DNA from: JASLEW01 sp963732005
Lineage (GTDB): Bacteria; Acidobacteriota; Thermoanaerobaculia; Multivoradales; UBA5704
Direction of reading: 5' to 3'
Assembly (NCBI GenBank): GCA_963732005.1
Contig: CAVSXT010000004.1
Coordinates: 62,001 to 126,000, forward strand
Length of the DNA: 64,000 nucleotides
A program made the translations under genes and the position numbers. Below the pieces are notes generated by a model. It was not told the DNA's origin. It ran no database searches and saw nothing but the letters and a program-made list of their open reading frames with translations. Numbering within the stretch: position 1 is the first letter of the stretch; the number at the start of each line of letters is the position of its first letter. Shown here one piece after another: positions 28,216-35,233 of this stretch.

Positions 28216-28446
28216 ATGCCCAAGGAAACCGCTGAACTAAGAGCCGGGACCCTGGCTGATAGGGCCAAGGGCAGCAAAGAAAGCACGATCGATTTCTCGC
28301 AACTTCAGATATCACCGTCGGGGCAGGTGCAGCCAACCGTACCCTTCCTGCTGGCCCCGCCGCCGGGCTTGGTGCCGCGCGAGGCCGGTCAGGTGCCTCA
28401 GACGGTGGGCAGGATTTCGAAGCGTGCTCTGACCGCCGGGCGGTAG
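28216..28446 (+). CDS. small protein with SPSGQVQPT motif (copy 2)
   Basis: 76-aa protein with a strong ribosome site (AAGGAGAAGTAA before ATG 28216). The core STIDFSQLQISPSGQVQPT matches the preceding small protein, while the N-terminus (PKETAELRAGTLADRAKGSK) and C-terminus differ. The last 49 bases overlap the 3' end of the vapC gene on the other strand. The native end may therefore have been replaced where the two were joined, and the tail VGRISKRALTAGR is probably not original. Codons in the intervening 28122-28215 read as an open stretch ending RLVRERLEAITFRSKRKEK, perhaps a relic of another gene. Confidence 0.55.
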   Translation: MPKETAELRAGTLADRAKGSKESTIDFSQLQISPSGQVQPTVPFLLAPPPGLVPREAGQVPQTVGRISKRALTAGR

Positions 28447-28808
28447 AGAGAGAATTCACGCCGGTCGAGGGTGAAGACGCGATGGATGCCCTCCCTTTCA
28501 GCCACCCTTACCAAGGCGGCGTCGGCGAGATCCATCGGAAGATCCTTGTACTTCCTCATCAGCTCTCGCATCCGTGGCAAGTCGCGCTCGTCAAGAGTGA
28601 GGAGAGTTACCGCACCACGGGCGAGGAACTCCCAGAGGGCGTCCTGGGATGCCCAAGAGAAGCCCAATAGATACATCGCCTCGGTGATGACGGGCCAGAC
28701 GGAGCCAAGGGGCTCGGAGAGAGCCTGGAGGGTCGCCTTGCACTGCTGGTGATGGCGATCGTCCGCGTGAAGCAGCGCGATCAGCGGGCCGGCGTCAAGG
28801 AGAATCAT
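28398..28808 (-). CDS. vapC: VapC-type PIN-domain toxin
   Basis: 136-aa PIN-domain ribonuclease toxin. Acidic residues of the Mg2+ site are present: MILLDAGPLIALLHADD (first Asp), VITEAMYLLG (Glu), LPMDLADAALVRVAE (Asp pair) and RVFTLDRREFSLYR (last Asp). The start overlaps the antitoxin stop by four bases (ATGA), the usual order antitoxin then toxin. It probably cleaves RNA when the antitoxin is lost. Confidence 0.9.
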   Translation of the reverse strand: MILLDAGPLIALLHADDRHHQQCKATLQALSEPLGSVWPVITEAMYLLGFSWASQDALWEFLARGAVTLLTLDERDLPRMRELMRKYKDLPMDLADAALVRVAEREGIHRVFTLDRREFSLYRPAVRARFEILPTV

Positions 28809-29047
28809 CGCTTCCGGTCCATCAGGAGCTGCCGCAACCCTTCCCCAGTCCGCTCAGAAAGGTCCGGCCGCCCACCCTCGACCGAACCGATTAGGTCCTC
28901 GACGCGCTCATAGGGACGCTCCCGATCCTGACCAGCAAGCAATTCAATGGCCTGCCGCAGCACATCGGACTTGGACACCTTCCTGGTGCGAGCCAGCTGC
29001 TCCAGGACACGAGTCGTTTCGGGGTCGAGTCGAACACTGGTGGGCAA
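28805..29047 (-). CDS. vapB: ribbon-helix-helix antitoxin (VapB-like)
   Basis: 80-aa antitoxin. The N-terminal ribbon-helix-helix DNA-binding part is MPTSVRLDPETTRVLEQLAR, followed by KVSKSDVLRQAIELLAG; the acidic C-terminus would bind the toxin. The start codon is TTG 29047, supported by GGAGGT eight bases upstream; no ATG fits. It is probably autoregulated through the direct repeats in its promoter. Confidence 0.85.
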   Translation of the reverse strand: MPTSVRLDPETTRVLEQLARTRKVSKSDVLRQAIELLAGQDRERPYERVEDLIGSVEGGRPDLSERTGEGLRQLLMDRKR

Positions 29048-29064
29048 GGTCCACCTCCTACAAG

Positions 29065-29084
29065 TGTACTACGTATTGTACTAC
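29065..29084 (-). promoter_or_regulatory. vapBC promoter with direct-repeat operator
   Basis: Two copies of TGTACTAC with 12-bp periodicity. On the minus strand TACAAT (29075-29080) lies between and partly over them as a likely -10 box, with a weak TTGTTC 16 bases upstream. Overlap of repeats with the -10 box fits autorepression by a ribbon-helix-helix antitoxin. Confidence 0.45.
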
Positions 29085-29089
29085 ACAGT

Positions 29090-29399
29090 CACCCGGGAAC
29101 AAAACTCCCTGGGCGACCGGGGCGACGGGCGATTTCGGCTGAGCGCCAATTCATTAGCCCGGGCTCCTGGAAGGCGCGCCTGCTAGCGCGGCCTTGGAAT
29201 CGCCGAGGATTGGCCCCAGCCGCCGGCGTGCAGCTCCATGAAGGCGAGGCAGCTGTGGGCGACCGCGTTGTCGGCCTCCTGGGCGACCTTGACGGCGGCC
29301 TGGTGCGTAAGCATCGCTCAGCATGCACAGGCCAGGACTGTACGACTCAATCCGCCACTTGCGCAGGGCGCAGGGTGCCGAGCCGCCAGGAAGGGTGCT
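29090..29399. other. no supported gene; possible degraded coding relic
   Basis: About 310 bases between two toxin-antitoxin pairs. Read on the minus strand, 29170-29310 gives HQAAVKVAQEADNAVAHSCL followed by AFMELHAGGWGQSS before a stop, which is protein-like but has no start or recognisable family. I see no other feature. Confidence 0.3.
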
Positions 29400-29837
29400 C
29401 TATACCGAGGCGGTGCTTGGGCCGGGGAGGAGGTTGGTAAAACCGGCCTGCTCGAAGTGCCGATCGTTGGTGAACGCTTGCGAGATGCCATGGTCCTCCA
29501 TGACCACGAAGCTCGCACAGTCAATCAAGCCCCAGTTCTTATCCGACCTGCGACTGTACAGCTCGAGGGCGCGGTCGAAGAGCGGCTCTGAGACATGGAC
29601 CAGCTCCGCCTTGGGGCTGGAGCGGATGAGCTCCACGGCGGCAGCGAAGCGGTTCCTTGCTCCGCTCCGAGCCAAGCCATTACCTGTCTCTGCGACGACC
29701 CAGTCGGTGAGCACCACCCGCTCGCCTCGGGAGAGCAGAGAAGCCCAGGCAAAGGAGGCGGCAGAGTGGAGCGAATCGGTAGCGTTCAGCAGTGCCAGCC
29801 AGCCGTTGGTGTCGAGGAATACCGCATCAGCCGGCAT
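29400..29837 (-). CDS. PIN-domain toxin
   Basis: 145-aa PIN-domain ribonuclease. It has AVFLDTNGWLALLNATDSLH (first Asp), LTDWVVAETGNGLARSG (Glu), NWGLIDCASFVVMEDHG (Asp) and QAFTNDRHFEQAGF (last Asp), so the acidic site is complete. ATG 29837 was preferred over an upstream in-frame start because it gives the standard PIN N-terminus. It overlaps the end of the antitoxin gene by 11 bases. Confidence 0.88.
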   Translation of the reverse strand: MPADAVFLDTNGWLALLNATDSLHSAASFAWASLLSRGERVVLTDWVVAETGNGLARSGARNRFAAAVELIRSSPKAELVHVSEPLFDRALELYSRRSDKNWGLIDCASFVVMEDHGISQAFTNDRHFEQAGFTNLLPGPSTASV

Positions 29838-30063
29838 CGCTGGCCTTGGGATGAGCGTAGAGGTAATGGTCCACGTTGGTGGCAAGATCCGAAATGCCGG
29901 TCTCCGTCGCCAGCTCGACCATCTTTAGGAGCGGGTCATCGCCGGTGTCAGCCGGCGACTGTCCGGGAAACTCCAGCTCCACTCGGACCGCCGTTCCGTC
30001 CGGGAGCTCGATGCCTGGGTCGAGGACGATCGTGCCATCCCTGACTCTGCCGTGGTACACCAT
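29827..30063 (-). CDS. DUF104-type (AF2212-like) antitoxin
   Basis: 78-aa antitoxin. The N-terminal beta domain, MVYHGRVRDGTIVLDPGIEL, continues PDGTAVRVELEF and matches the DUF104/AF2212-like fold often found beside PIN toxins. The C-terminal helix (LLKMVELATETGISDLATNV, DHYLYAHPK) likely wraps the toxin. Overlap with the PIN gene shows a coupled module. Confidence 0.82.
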   Translation of the reverse strand: MVYHGRVRDGTIVLDPGIELPDGTAVRVELEFPGQSPADTGDDPLLKMVELATETGISDLATNVDHYLYAHPKASDAG

Positions 30064-30264
30064 GGTTCTTTCTCCGCGTCGACGGGAAGTATATCTCTCC
30101 CGCCGGAAGACGGCGCGACGGTCGCCGGCAAGGGCCCGGCCGCAGCGCCAATGCTGGCGAAGGCGGCCCCCGCCGGTGGCGCCGGCGGACCTCCGGGCGC
30201 GTGCAACGACATCGGACCGGAAGGTGACGTATAAGAGGAGAGACGAGAAAAAGGGGAGCTGGCC

Positions 30265-31536
30265 ATGGCCGCGCGCAACATCCATCTCTCGAAGAGACTG
30301 CTGGGCGCCTTGCCGCTGCTCGCACTGGCGAGCACCGGCACCGTGTGGCCGCAGGCGCTGTTTCCGTTGATGACCGAGATCCCCGTCAGCGTGACCAGCG
30401 GAACGCTGGCAAGCCCCAGGGTGAGCGTCCTGCCGAACGGCGGCTTCGTGGCGGCGTGGACGGCCGACGGGCAGCGGCCGCACAGCCACCGCGCCATCCG
30501 CGCCCGCTTCTTCGCGCCCAACGGCACGCCGCGGTCGGGGGAGATCGACCTGCACCAGCCCGCCGACCAGTACCTCGACGATCTCGCCGCCGCCGCCGAC
30601 GGCGGGTTCTGGGTGGTCTGGGAACAGCCGGACCGGAACCAGCTGCTCAGCGTCCTGGCACGCCGCTGCGACCGTCGCGGCAGACCCCTGACCCCGGCGT
30701 TCGTCGTCCACGACCCCAGCCCCAATCCGCGCTACGACGCGAGGCTGGCGGTCGCCCCCGACGGCGGCGTCGTGATCGCTTGGCTCTCGTGGCGGCTGGT
30801 CGACTCTGTGACTGTCACGGATATCGTGGTCCGTTTTTTTGGCGCGGACGGCACACCGCGCAGCCCCGAGCTCAATCTCGGTCCTGGCGCCCAGGACATC
30901 AGCTTCCCTGCCGGAATCGGCCTGGCGCCGGACGGCTCGGCATGGGTCCTCGAGGAGCACGACTCTTTGACTGAATTCGTCCTCGGCAGCCTGACGCTTC
31001 AGCGCGTCGCCGCCGACGGCACCGCCGGGCCGAGTTTCCCGGTCTGCGAGGGTTCGGCGGTCTGCACCCCTTCGGCGTCGACCTTTCCCTTTGCGTTCCA
31101 GGGCGCGTTGGCCATGCGGCGCGACGGCAGCTTCGTGGTCCTCTGGGCGTACTACCAGGGCGAGAACGCGCCTGCGCCCGACCGCTCGGTGATCCAGGGT
31201 CGCCTGTTCGCCACGGACGGCCGCCCGCTAGGCGACGCTTTCCAGGTCAACGCGGGCCATGACAGTGAGGTGATCCCCCTGGTGGCGGCCCTCCCGGACG
31301 GCCGCTTCCTCACCCTGTGGAGCGACCTGGCCGATGACGCGACCCTGGCAGGCGTCTACGGCCGCTCCTTCGCGGCCGACGGCACGCCCGACTCGGGCGA
31401 CTTCCGGCTCAGGGACGGCTCGCCCGGCGCGCTCGCGGCGGGGATCGGTGACGCCGCCGTGGCGGTCTTCCTCAGCCCGCGAGGCACGATCGTCGCCCGC
31501 CGCTTCGCGGCGCCACGGGACCCTGAGTATCGCTGA
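30265..31536 (+). CDS. secreted repeat protein, beta-propeller-like
   Basis: 423-aa exported protein. A signal peptide (LLGALPLLALASTGTVWPQA) is followed by about seven degenerate repeats. Each pairs a strand such as PRVSVLPNGGFVAAWTADG or ALAMRRDGSFVVLWAYYQG with RARFFAPNGTPRSGEI- or GRLFATDGRPLGDAF-type strands. This is the sequence rhythm of a beta-propeller and is common in secreted acidobacterial proteins. No catalytic motif is visible, so adhesion or surface display is the best guess. ATG 30265 has GGGGAG nearby. Confidence 0.65.
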   Translation: MAARNIHLSKRLLGALPLLALASTGTVWPQALFPLMTEIPVSVTSGTLASPRVSVLPNGGFVAAWTADGQRPHSHRAIRARFFAPNGTPRSGEIDLHQPADQYLDDLAAAADGGFWVVWEQPDRNQLLSVLARRCDRRGRPLTPAFVVHDPSPNPRYDARLAVAPDGGVVIAWLSWRLVDSVTVTDIVVRFFGADGTPRSPELNLGPGAQDISFPAGIGLAPDGSAWVLEEHDSLTEFVLGSLTLQRVAADGTAGPSFPVCEGSAVCTPSASTFPFAFQGALAMRRDGSFVVLWAYYQGENAPAPDRSVIQGRLFATDGRPLGDAFQVNAGHDSEVIPLVAALPDGRFLTLWSDLADDATLAGVYGRSFAADGTPDSGDFRLRDGSPGALAAGIGDAAVAVFLSPRGTIVARRFAAPRDPEYR

Positions 31537-31650
31537 AGGCGTGGACCATGATCTACGTCACAGCTGAGGCGGCAGCTGCCATGGCGGCCAATCTCGCCCT
31601 TCACCCCGCCGGGGCGTCCAGCGCGGCGTTTCCCGGAGATGGGGCGGCGC

Positions 31651-32589
31651 TCAGGGGCAAGCCAAGGCGGCGGTGTCCTGGATCGGCGCGAAGGGGGTGT
31701 TCGCCGGGTTGGTGTAGAGCTTCGTTGCGCCGGTCTGCGTGTCGATGATCCCGATCTGCACCTCGAGGTTGGTGAGGCCCGCGGCGAAGAACCAGAAGTG
31801 CCCGTTGACGGCGCAGCCGTCGATCAACTTGACCACCACCTCGGCGTTGCTCACGTCGAAGAACCAGTAGTAGCCGCTGCTGTTGCCGGCGCCGAGCGGC
31901 ACCGCGTGGGCGATGCCCTGGTCGCCGTCGGCGAGCTTGAAGCCGGCGGAGACGGTGAACCGCGAATCCACCAGGCACAGCGACCCCAGCAGGTCGCTGG
32001 GGCAAGAGAGCGCTCCCGGCGCCACCACCATGTCGTCGAAGTTCGCCTGGAAGCTGCCGGTGGTCTGGGGAGCGATGGCCGCCCAGACCTGGCCGGACAG
32101 TGCGAACGTGTTGGTGAAGGTGATCTCCGAATCGGTCCAGGCGCCGACGGTGAACACACTCCCTGTTTGCAAGAAGCCTCCCGCCGGCGGCGGCGCTCCC
32201 TGGCAATCCGCCTGCGGAAAGGGAATCAGGATGAAGTAGGCGCCGCCCGAGGCGGTGTTGCCGCCGGGGATGAAGACCTTGCCGCCGAAATGGTAGGTGG
32301 CGCCGATGTCGAGCGGCACGCACTGGGTGACGATGGCATCGACGCCGCCGAGCTGGGTGATGACTCCCTTGGCCGAGCCCGAGCTGGGAGCGCCGCCGCC
32401 TGCGTCCAGCGTGCCGTCCCAGCTGCCCGGGCCGAGGACCTGCCAGCCGGCGAGGCCGGTGTCGAAGTGGGGATTGACCAGGAGGTTCTGCGCGGCGCCC
32501 ATCCCCGGGGCGGCGAAGAGCGCAACGGCAGCCAGTGCGAGGATCAATCGGTTCATCGGGCCGGTAGCCCGGCGCATCGTCAGTGGCAT
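31651..32589 (-). CDS. secreted protein with carbohydrate-binding-like module
   Basis: 312-aa exported protein. A signal peptide (LILALAAVALFAAPGMGAAQ) leads into a CBM-like jelly roll, NLLVNPHFDTGLAGWQVLGP, with a later FDDMVV strand typical of such modules. The second domain starts LCLVDSRFTVSAGFKLADGD, has SSGYYWFFDVSNAEVVVKLI and HFWFFAAGLTNLEVQIGI, and ends KLYTNPANTPFAPIQDTAAL. This C-terminal domain is widespread in acidobacterial secreted proteins, with unknown role. GGGAGG lies before ATG 32589. The last ~85 bp are almost identical to a fragment at 35052-35136. Confidence 0.75.
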   Translation of the reverse strand: MPLTMRRATGPMNRLILALAAVALFAAPGMGAAQNLLVNPHFDTGLAGWQVLGPGSWDGTLDAGGGAPSSGSAKGVITQLGGVDAIVTQCVPLDIGATYHFGGKVFIPGGNTASGGAYFILIPFPQADCQGAPPPAGGFLQTGSVFTVGAWTDSEITFTNTFALSGQVWAAIAPQTTGSFQANFDDMVVAPGALSCPSDLLGSLCLVDSRFTVSAGFKLADGDQGIAHAVPLGAGNSSGYYWFFDVSNAEVVVKLIDGCAVNGHFWFFAAGLTNLEVQIGIIDTQTGATKLYTNPANTPFAPIQDTAALACP

Positions 32590-32721
32590 CGGGAGCCTCC
32601 CTGTCCGGTCCCGCCCCGTCCCCTGCTTGCATCGGCAAACGCGGCCGCCAAGCCTGTGTGCTGCTCTGGCCCAGGGCCCCGAGCGGGGCGGAAACCAGTG
32701 AAGCGCTGCATCTTATCCGAT

Positions 32722-32749
32722 GCTATATCAGCATAGGAGAGCCTTGCAA
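32722..32749 (-). promoter_or_regulatory. possible promoter for secreted CBM-like gene
   Basis: On the minus strand TTGCAA (32749-32744), a 16-bp spacer and TATAGC (32727-32722), about 130 bp before the start at 32589. The surrounding DNA is AT-rich for this genome. Confidence 0.3.
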
Positions 32750-32773
32750 GAGGGGAGTGGCGGATCGCCCGGT

Positions 32774-32896
32774 GCCGTGGTGCGCCGCCTGCTGCGCATG
32801 GTTCCCCTCTGGCGCCGGGCCTGGGGAAATACCCTGATCGTGGCCCGGCGGGGCGGCGACCTGCGGCGGCCTGCCTACAAGCTGTTGCCACTATAG
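32774..32896 (+). pseudogene. orphan 3' end of methyltransferase gene
   Basis: Encodes 40 residues beginning AVVRRLLRMVPLWRRAWGNT and ending YKLLPL plus a stop. It equals the C-terminus of the methyltransferase at 24513-25367 except for three substitutions. There is no start codon or domain upstream, and a stop lies 13 codons before. The pattern of mostly third-position changes means the copies diverged under selection before this one was orphaned. Confidence 0.85.
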
Positions 32897-32944
32897 ATAT
32901 CCAGACAACGCAGGCAATCGTCCTGAGGTGTCGCGGTACGAGAG

Positions 32945-33223
32945 GTGCTAAGATTTGCGCTGCGACGAGGGAGGGCGGCCCTGCCGACCATCGCTAGAAT
33001 TGGACCGTTCCGGTTCTTCTTCTACAGCAACGAGGGCAACGAGCCGCCGCATGTGCATGTGCAGCAAGAATCGAGAGTCGCGAAGTTCTGGCTCAGTCCC
33101 GTCGGTCTCGCCGTCTCCGGCGGCTTCTCGGCGCCCGAGCTCAGAACCGTGGCGGACTTGGTGACCGAACAGCAACAGCAGTTCCTGGAGGCATGGAATG
33201 ACTTCTTCCGTGGTCGAGGCTAG
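32945..33223 (+). CDS. DUF4160 protein
   Basis: Small protein of the DUF4160 family, encoded next to DUF2442 in a toxin-antitoxin-like pair. The signature is PTIARIGPFRFFFYSNEGNE followed by PPHVHVQQESRVAKFWLSP and VADLVTEQQQQFLEAWNDFF. The family normally begins Met-Pro-Thr-Ile. Here that Met position is CTG (32981), with GGGAGG seven bases before it, while the only in-frame conventional start is GTG 32945, giving an odd N-terminus. Either CTG is used or the start has mutated. The last 26 bases overlap the DUF2442 gene. Confidence 0.82.
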   Translation: MLRFALRRGRAALPTIARIGPFRFFFYSNEGNEPPHVHVQQESRVAKFWLSPVGLAVSGGFSAPELRTVADLVTEQQQQFLEAWNDFFRGRG

Positions 33224-33461
33224 CGCACGGGCGATGGACGTTGAAGTCACCTCGGACGAGCTGGTCGTCTCATTGACGGATGGCCGCAAGATCGTGGTGC
33301 CCATAGCGTGGTTCCCGCGGCTCCTCCATGCGACGGAAGCCCAGCGCAACGGCTGGGAGCTGTTGGGGGACGGAGTGGGTATCCATTGGCACGAGATCGA
33401 TGAAGACCTCAGCGTTGCCGGCTTGCTCCGCGGCACTCCCGCTCTTGCGGCCGCATACTGA
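33198..33461 (+). CDS. DUF2442 protein
   Basis: 87-aa partner of DUF4160. The family core is VEVTSDELVVSLTDGRKIVV, then PIAWFPRLLHATEAQRNGWE and GIHWHEIDEDLSVAGLLRG. DUF4160-DUF2442 pairs are widespread and behave bioinformatically as toxin-antitoxin-like modules, with the molecular role unproven as far as I know. The start overlaps the upstream gene. Confidence 0.88.
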   Translation: MTSSVVEASARAMDVEVTSDELVVSLTDGRKIVVPIAWFPRLLHATEAQRNGWELLGDGVGIHWHEIDEDLSVAGLLRGTPALAAAY

Positions 33462-33704
33462 CCTGGCAGCCCACCTTCCGGCAGCCTCGCCGCCGGCCGT
33501 ATTGCTCTCAGCGTAACGGCGTCGATGACCGCCCCCCGATCTGAGGGTGGTGCTGCGTCGTCACCATGCCGAAGGGCTCGCAGCCCAGGCGATCCGCCCA
33601 GCAGCGACGCTGACTCCTCCTACATCACCGGTTTCGTGTGCGAGGCCCCAGGGTTGGCAGCGTTTGGGCAGTCGGGTGGCTCGGGCTTCGACCCGCGCCA
33701 CCCG

Positions 33705-33733
33705 TTGACCAACCACCCGATCCGTCATACATT
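33705..33733 (+). promoter_or_regulatory. promoter for vapBC pair
   Basis: TTGACC, exactly 17-bp spacer, TACATT, about 34 bp before the antitoxin ATG at 33767. The rest of the 305-base gap 33462-33766 contains no recognisable gene. Confidence 0.5.
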
Positions 33734-33766
33734 ATGGACATACACCACCTCGATGAGGGCGCTCCC

Positions 33767-34006
33767 ATGGTAAGGACTCAGATATATCTCACAGAGCGCG
33801 AACGCCACCAGCTTGCGGTCCTCGCCGAACATACCGGAAGCAGCCAGAGCGAGCTGATTCGCAAGGCGATCGACCGCTTCGTCACTAGCCACCTGAGCTC
33901 CGAACGGCTGCCACTGCTACGAGAGGCACGCGGTCTCTGGCGGGTGCGGACGGACCTGCCGAACTTCGCCGCCCTGCGCAGCGAGCTCGACCGCGCTACG
34001 CGCTGA
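33767..34006 (+). CDS. vapB: ribbon-helix-helix antitoxin
   Basis: 79-aa antitoxin: MVRTQIYLTERERHQLAVLA followed by HTGSSQSELIRKAIDRFVTS is a ribbon-helix-helix DNA-binding domain, and the C-terminal RVRTDLPNFAALRSELDR is the toxin-binding tail. ATG 33767 is chosen by homology. It lies 14 bp before the PIN toxin gene. Confidence 0.87.
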   Translation: MVRTQIYLTERERHQLAVLAEHTGSSQSELIRKAIDRFVTSHLSSERLPLLREARGLWRVRTDLPNFAALRSELDRATR

Positions 34007-34020
34007 GCGCGAGGCCGCCG

Positions 34021-34404
34021 ATGGCAAGCCGGCTGGTGGTCGATACCGACATCCTCGTCGAGTACCTCCGCGGGAAGGCCGCGGCTGCGAAGTGGCTGGA
34101 GAGCCAGGAGGCCGACCTACTGGTGTCGGCGATCACCGTTGCCGAGCTTTTCGCCGGTGTCCGCGGTGAGCGCGAGAGCCGTATGCTGGACCGCTTCCTG
34201 CTGGCGCTGGTGGTGCTACCCGCAACGGAGGAGATCGCAAGGCTGGCCGGTCAGTTCCGGCGAGACTATGGGCCGAGCCATGGCACCGGCCTCGCGGACG
34301 CCCTTATCGCGGCCACCACGGTGGTTAGCGGCGCGCTCCTGGCGACTTTCAACGGCCGCCACTTCCCCATGCTCCAGGTGGTGGTGCCCTACCGCCGACG
34401 CTGA
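34021..34404 (+). CDS. vapC: VapC-type PIN-domain toxin
   Basis: 127-aa PIN ribonuclease: LVVDTDILVEYLRGKAAAAK (first Asp pair), VSAITVAELFAGVRGE (Glu), HGTGLADALIAATTVVSGA (Asp) and LLATFNGRHFPML, where the last acidic position is replaced by Asn-Gly as in many active VapC proteins. It forms a module with the upstream antitoxin. Confidence 0.9.
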   Translation: MASRLVVDTDILVEYLRGKAAAAKWLESQEADLLVSAITVAELFAGVRGERESRMLDRFLLALVVLPATEEIARLAGQFRRDYGPSHGTGLADALIAATTVVSGALLATFNGRHFPMLQVVVPYRRR

Positions 34405-34542
34405 CCCGCCGAGTCTCGTCGCAACCGTCAGGGATCGTCGGCGCGCCCTGGCTCCCGGCCGCTGCTCGCCCAGGCCGATCTCCGACACCCGCGCCGCCTG
34501 ACGGCGGCGGCGCGGGTCGAGCCGTCCAGCGGGTCGAGCTTC

Positions 34543-34893
34543 CTAGGGGAAGAAGTGCAGCCCGGAGAACAGGGCGACGGAACCCTCGGCAGCGGTGCAG
34601 GTATCGCTCGCGCCGGGCGTGCCGGCGACCGGCGCCGCCGCGGCAAGGCTTGCCACGAAGGAGCCGTCGGGGTCCTTGGGAGAGGGCAGGATGAGGCCGT
34701 GGCACTTCCCATACCCAAGGCAGGTGGTGACGATGGTGCCGTTGTCGATGGTGCATTGTGTGGCGCAGTTGCCATTGGGCGAGCAGGCCGCGCTGCAAGC
34801 CGGCAGCGCAAGCGCCGCCACCGGCAGCAGCAGGACAGACAGCAGACCGAGGGCGACCACGGGATGGATGGAGCTGCGACGCTGCGTTGTCAT
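34543..34893 (-). CDS. secreted cysteine-rich small protein
   Basis: 116-aa exported protein. After the signal (VVALGLLSVLLLPVAALALP) comes a Cys-rich segment, ACSAACSPNGNCATQC then TIDNGTIVTTCLGYGKCHG, with at least seven cysteines, likely disulphide-bonded. An Ala/Pro-rich stretch follows, and the end is AEGSVALFSGLHFFP. AAGGAG lies eight bases before ATG 34893. I do not recognise the family. Confidence 0.6.
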   Translation of the reverse strand: MTTQRRSSIHPVVALGLLSVLLLPVAALALPACSAACSPNGNCATQCTIDNGTIVTTCLGYGKCHGLILPSPKDPDGSFVASLAAAAPVAGTPGASDTCTAAEGSVALFSGLHFFP

Positions 34894-35060
34894 GCCATTC
34901 TCCTTTTCATGCAGGGGTTTGGCCGCGCGCGCCGTGTGCCCGGCGGCTTCCCCGGCATGGAACCACTAACGGCTGACACCGCTGGATTGGCGCACAGGGC
35001 TGTCAGGGCCCGGGGCCAAGCGTCATCGGTGGGTAAGGAGAGGTCGAGAGAGGGCGGCGC

Positions 35061-35170
35061 TCAGGGGCAAGACAAGGCGGCGGTGTCCTGGATCGGCGCG
35101 AAGGGGGTGTTCGCCGGGTTGGTGTAGAGCCTCGTGCCGCCGGTGCTGGTCGCCACGAAGACGAAGTCGA
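35061..35170 (-). pseudogene. C-terminal fragment of secreted CBM-like protein gene
   Basis: Encodes LDFVFVATSTGGTRLYTNPA and NTPFAPIQDTAALSCP plus a stop, the end of the gene at 31651-32589. Over 35052-35136 it matches 31642-31726 with only about two mismatches, so the copy is recent or was homogenised. No start or upstream domain remains. Confidence 0.75.
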
Positions 35171-35233
35171 GCCTCCCGTCGAGCCGGCGGGGCTCCGGCC
35201 TGCGGGCGGCCGCTCGGCTAGAATCGGTCCGTC

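Larger units (their letters stand above)
25368..32896. mobile_element. possible integrated island bounded by duplicated methyltransferase 3' end
   Basis: The 123 bp ending the methyltransferase gene (25245-25367) reappear at 32774-32896 in the same orientation, ungapped, with 15 differences that are mostly synonymous. Between them lie a 3'-half tRNA-Phe, an IS630 element, toxin-antitoxin genes and DNA of visibly lower GC (especially 26600-28000). Elements that integrate into a gene's 3' end often carry a synonymous replacement tail and leave the original tail displaced at the far end, which fits this picture. No integrase gene is present, so the island would be a remnant. Segmental duplication is the alternative. 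Confidence 0.4.

Noticed and set aside
33525..33766. Short open frames before the second vapB gene
   Set aside because: No conserved pattern; the segment holds a promoter-like sequence.
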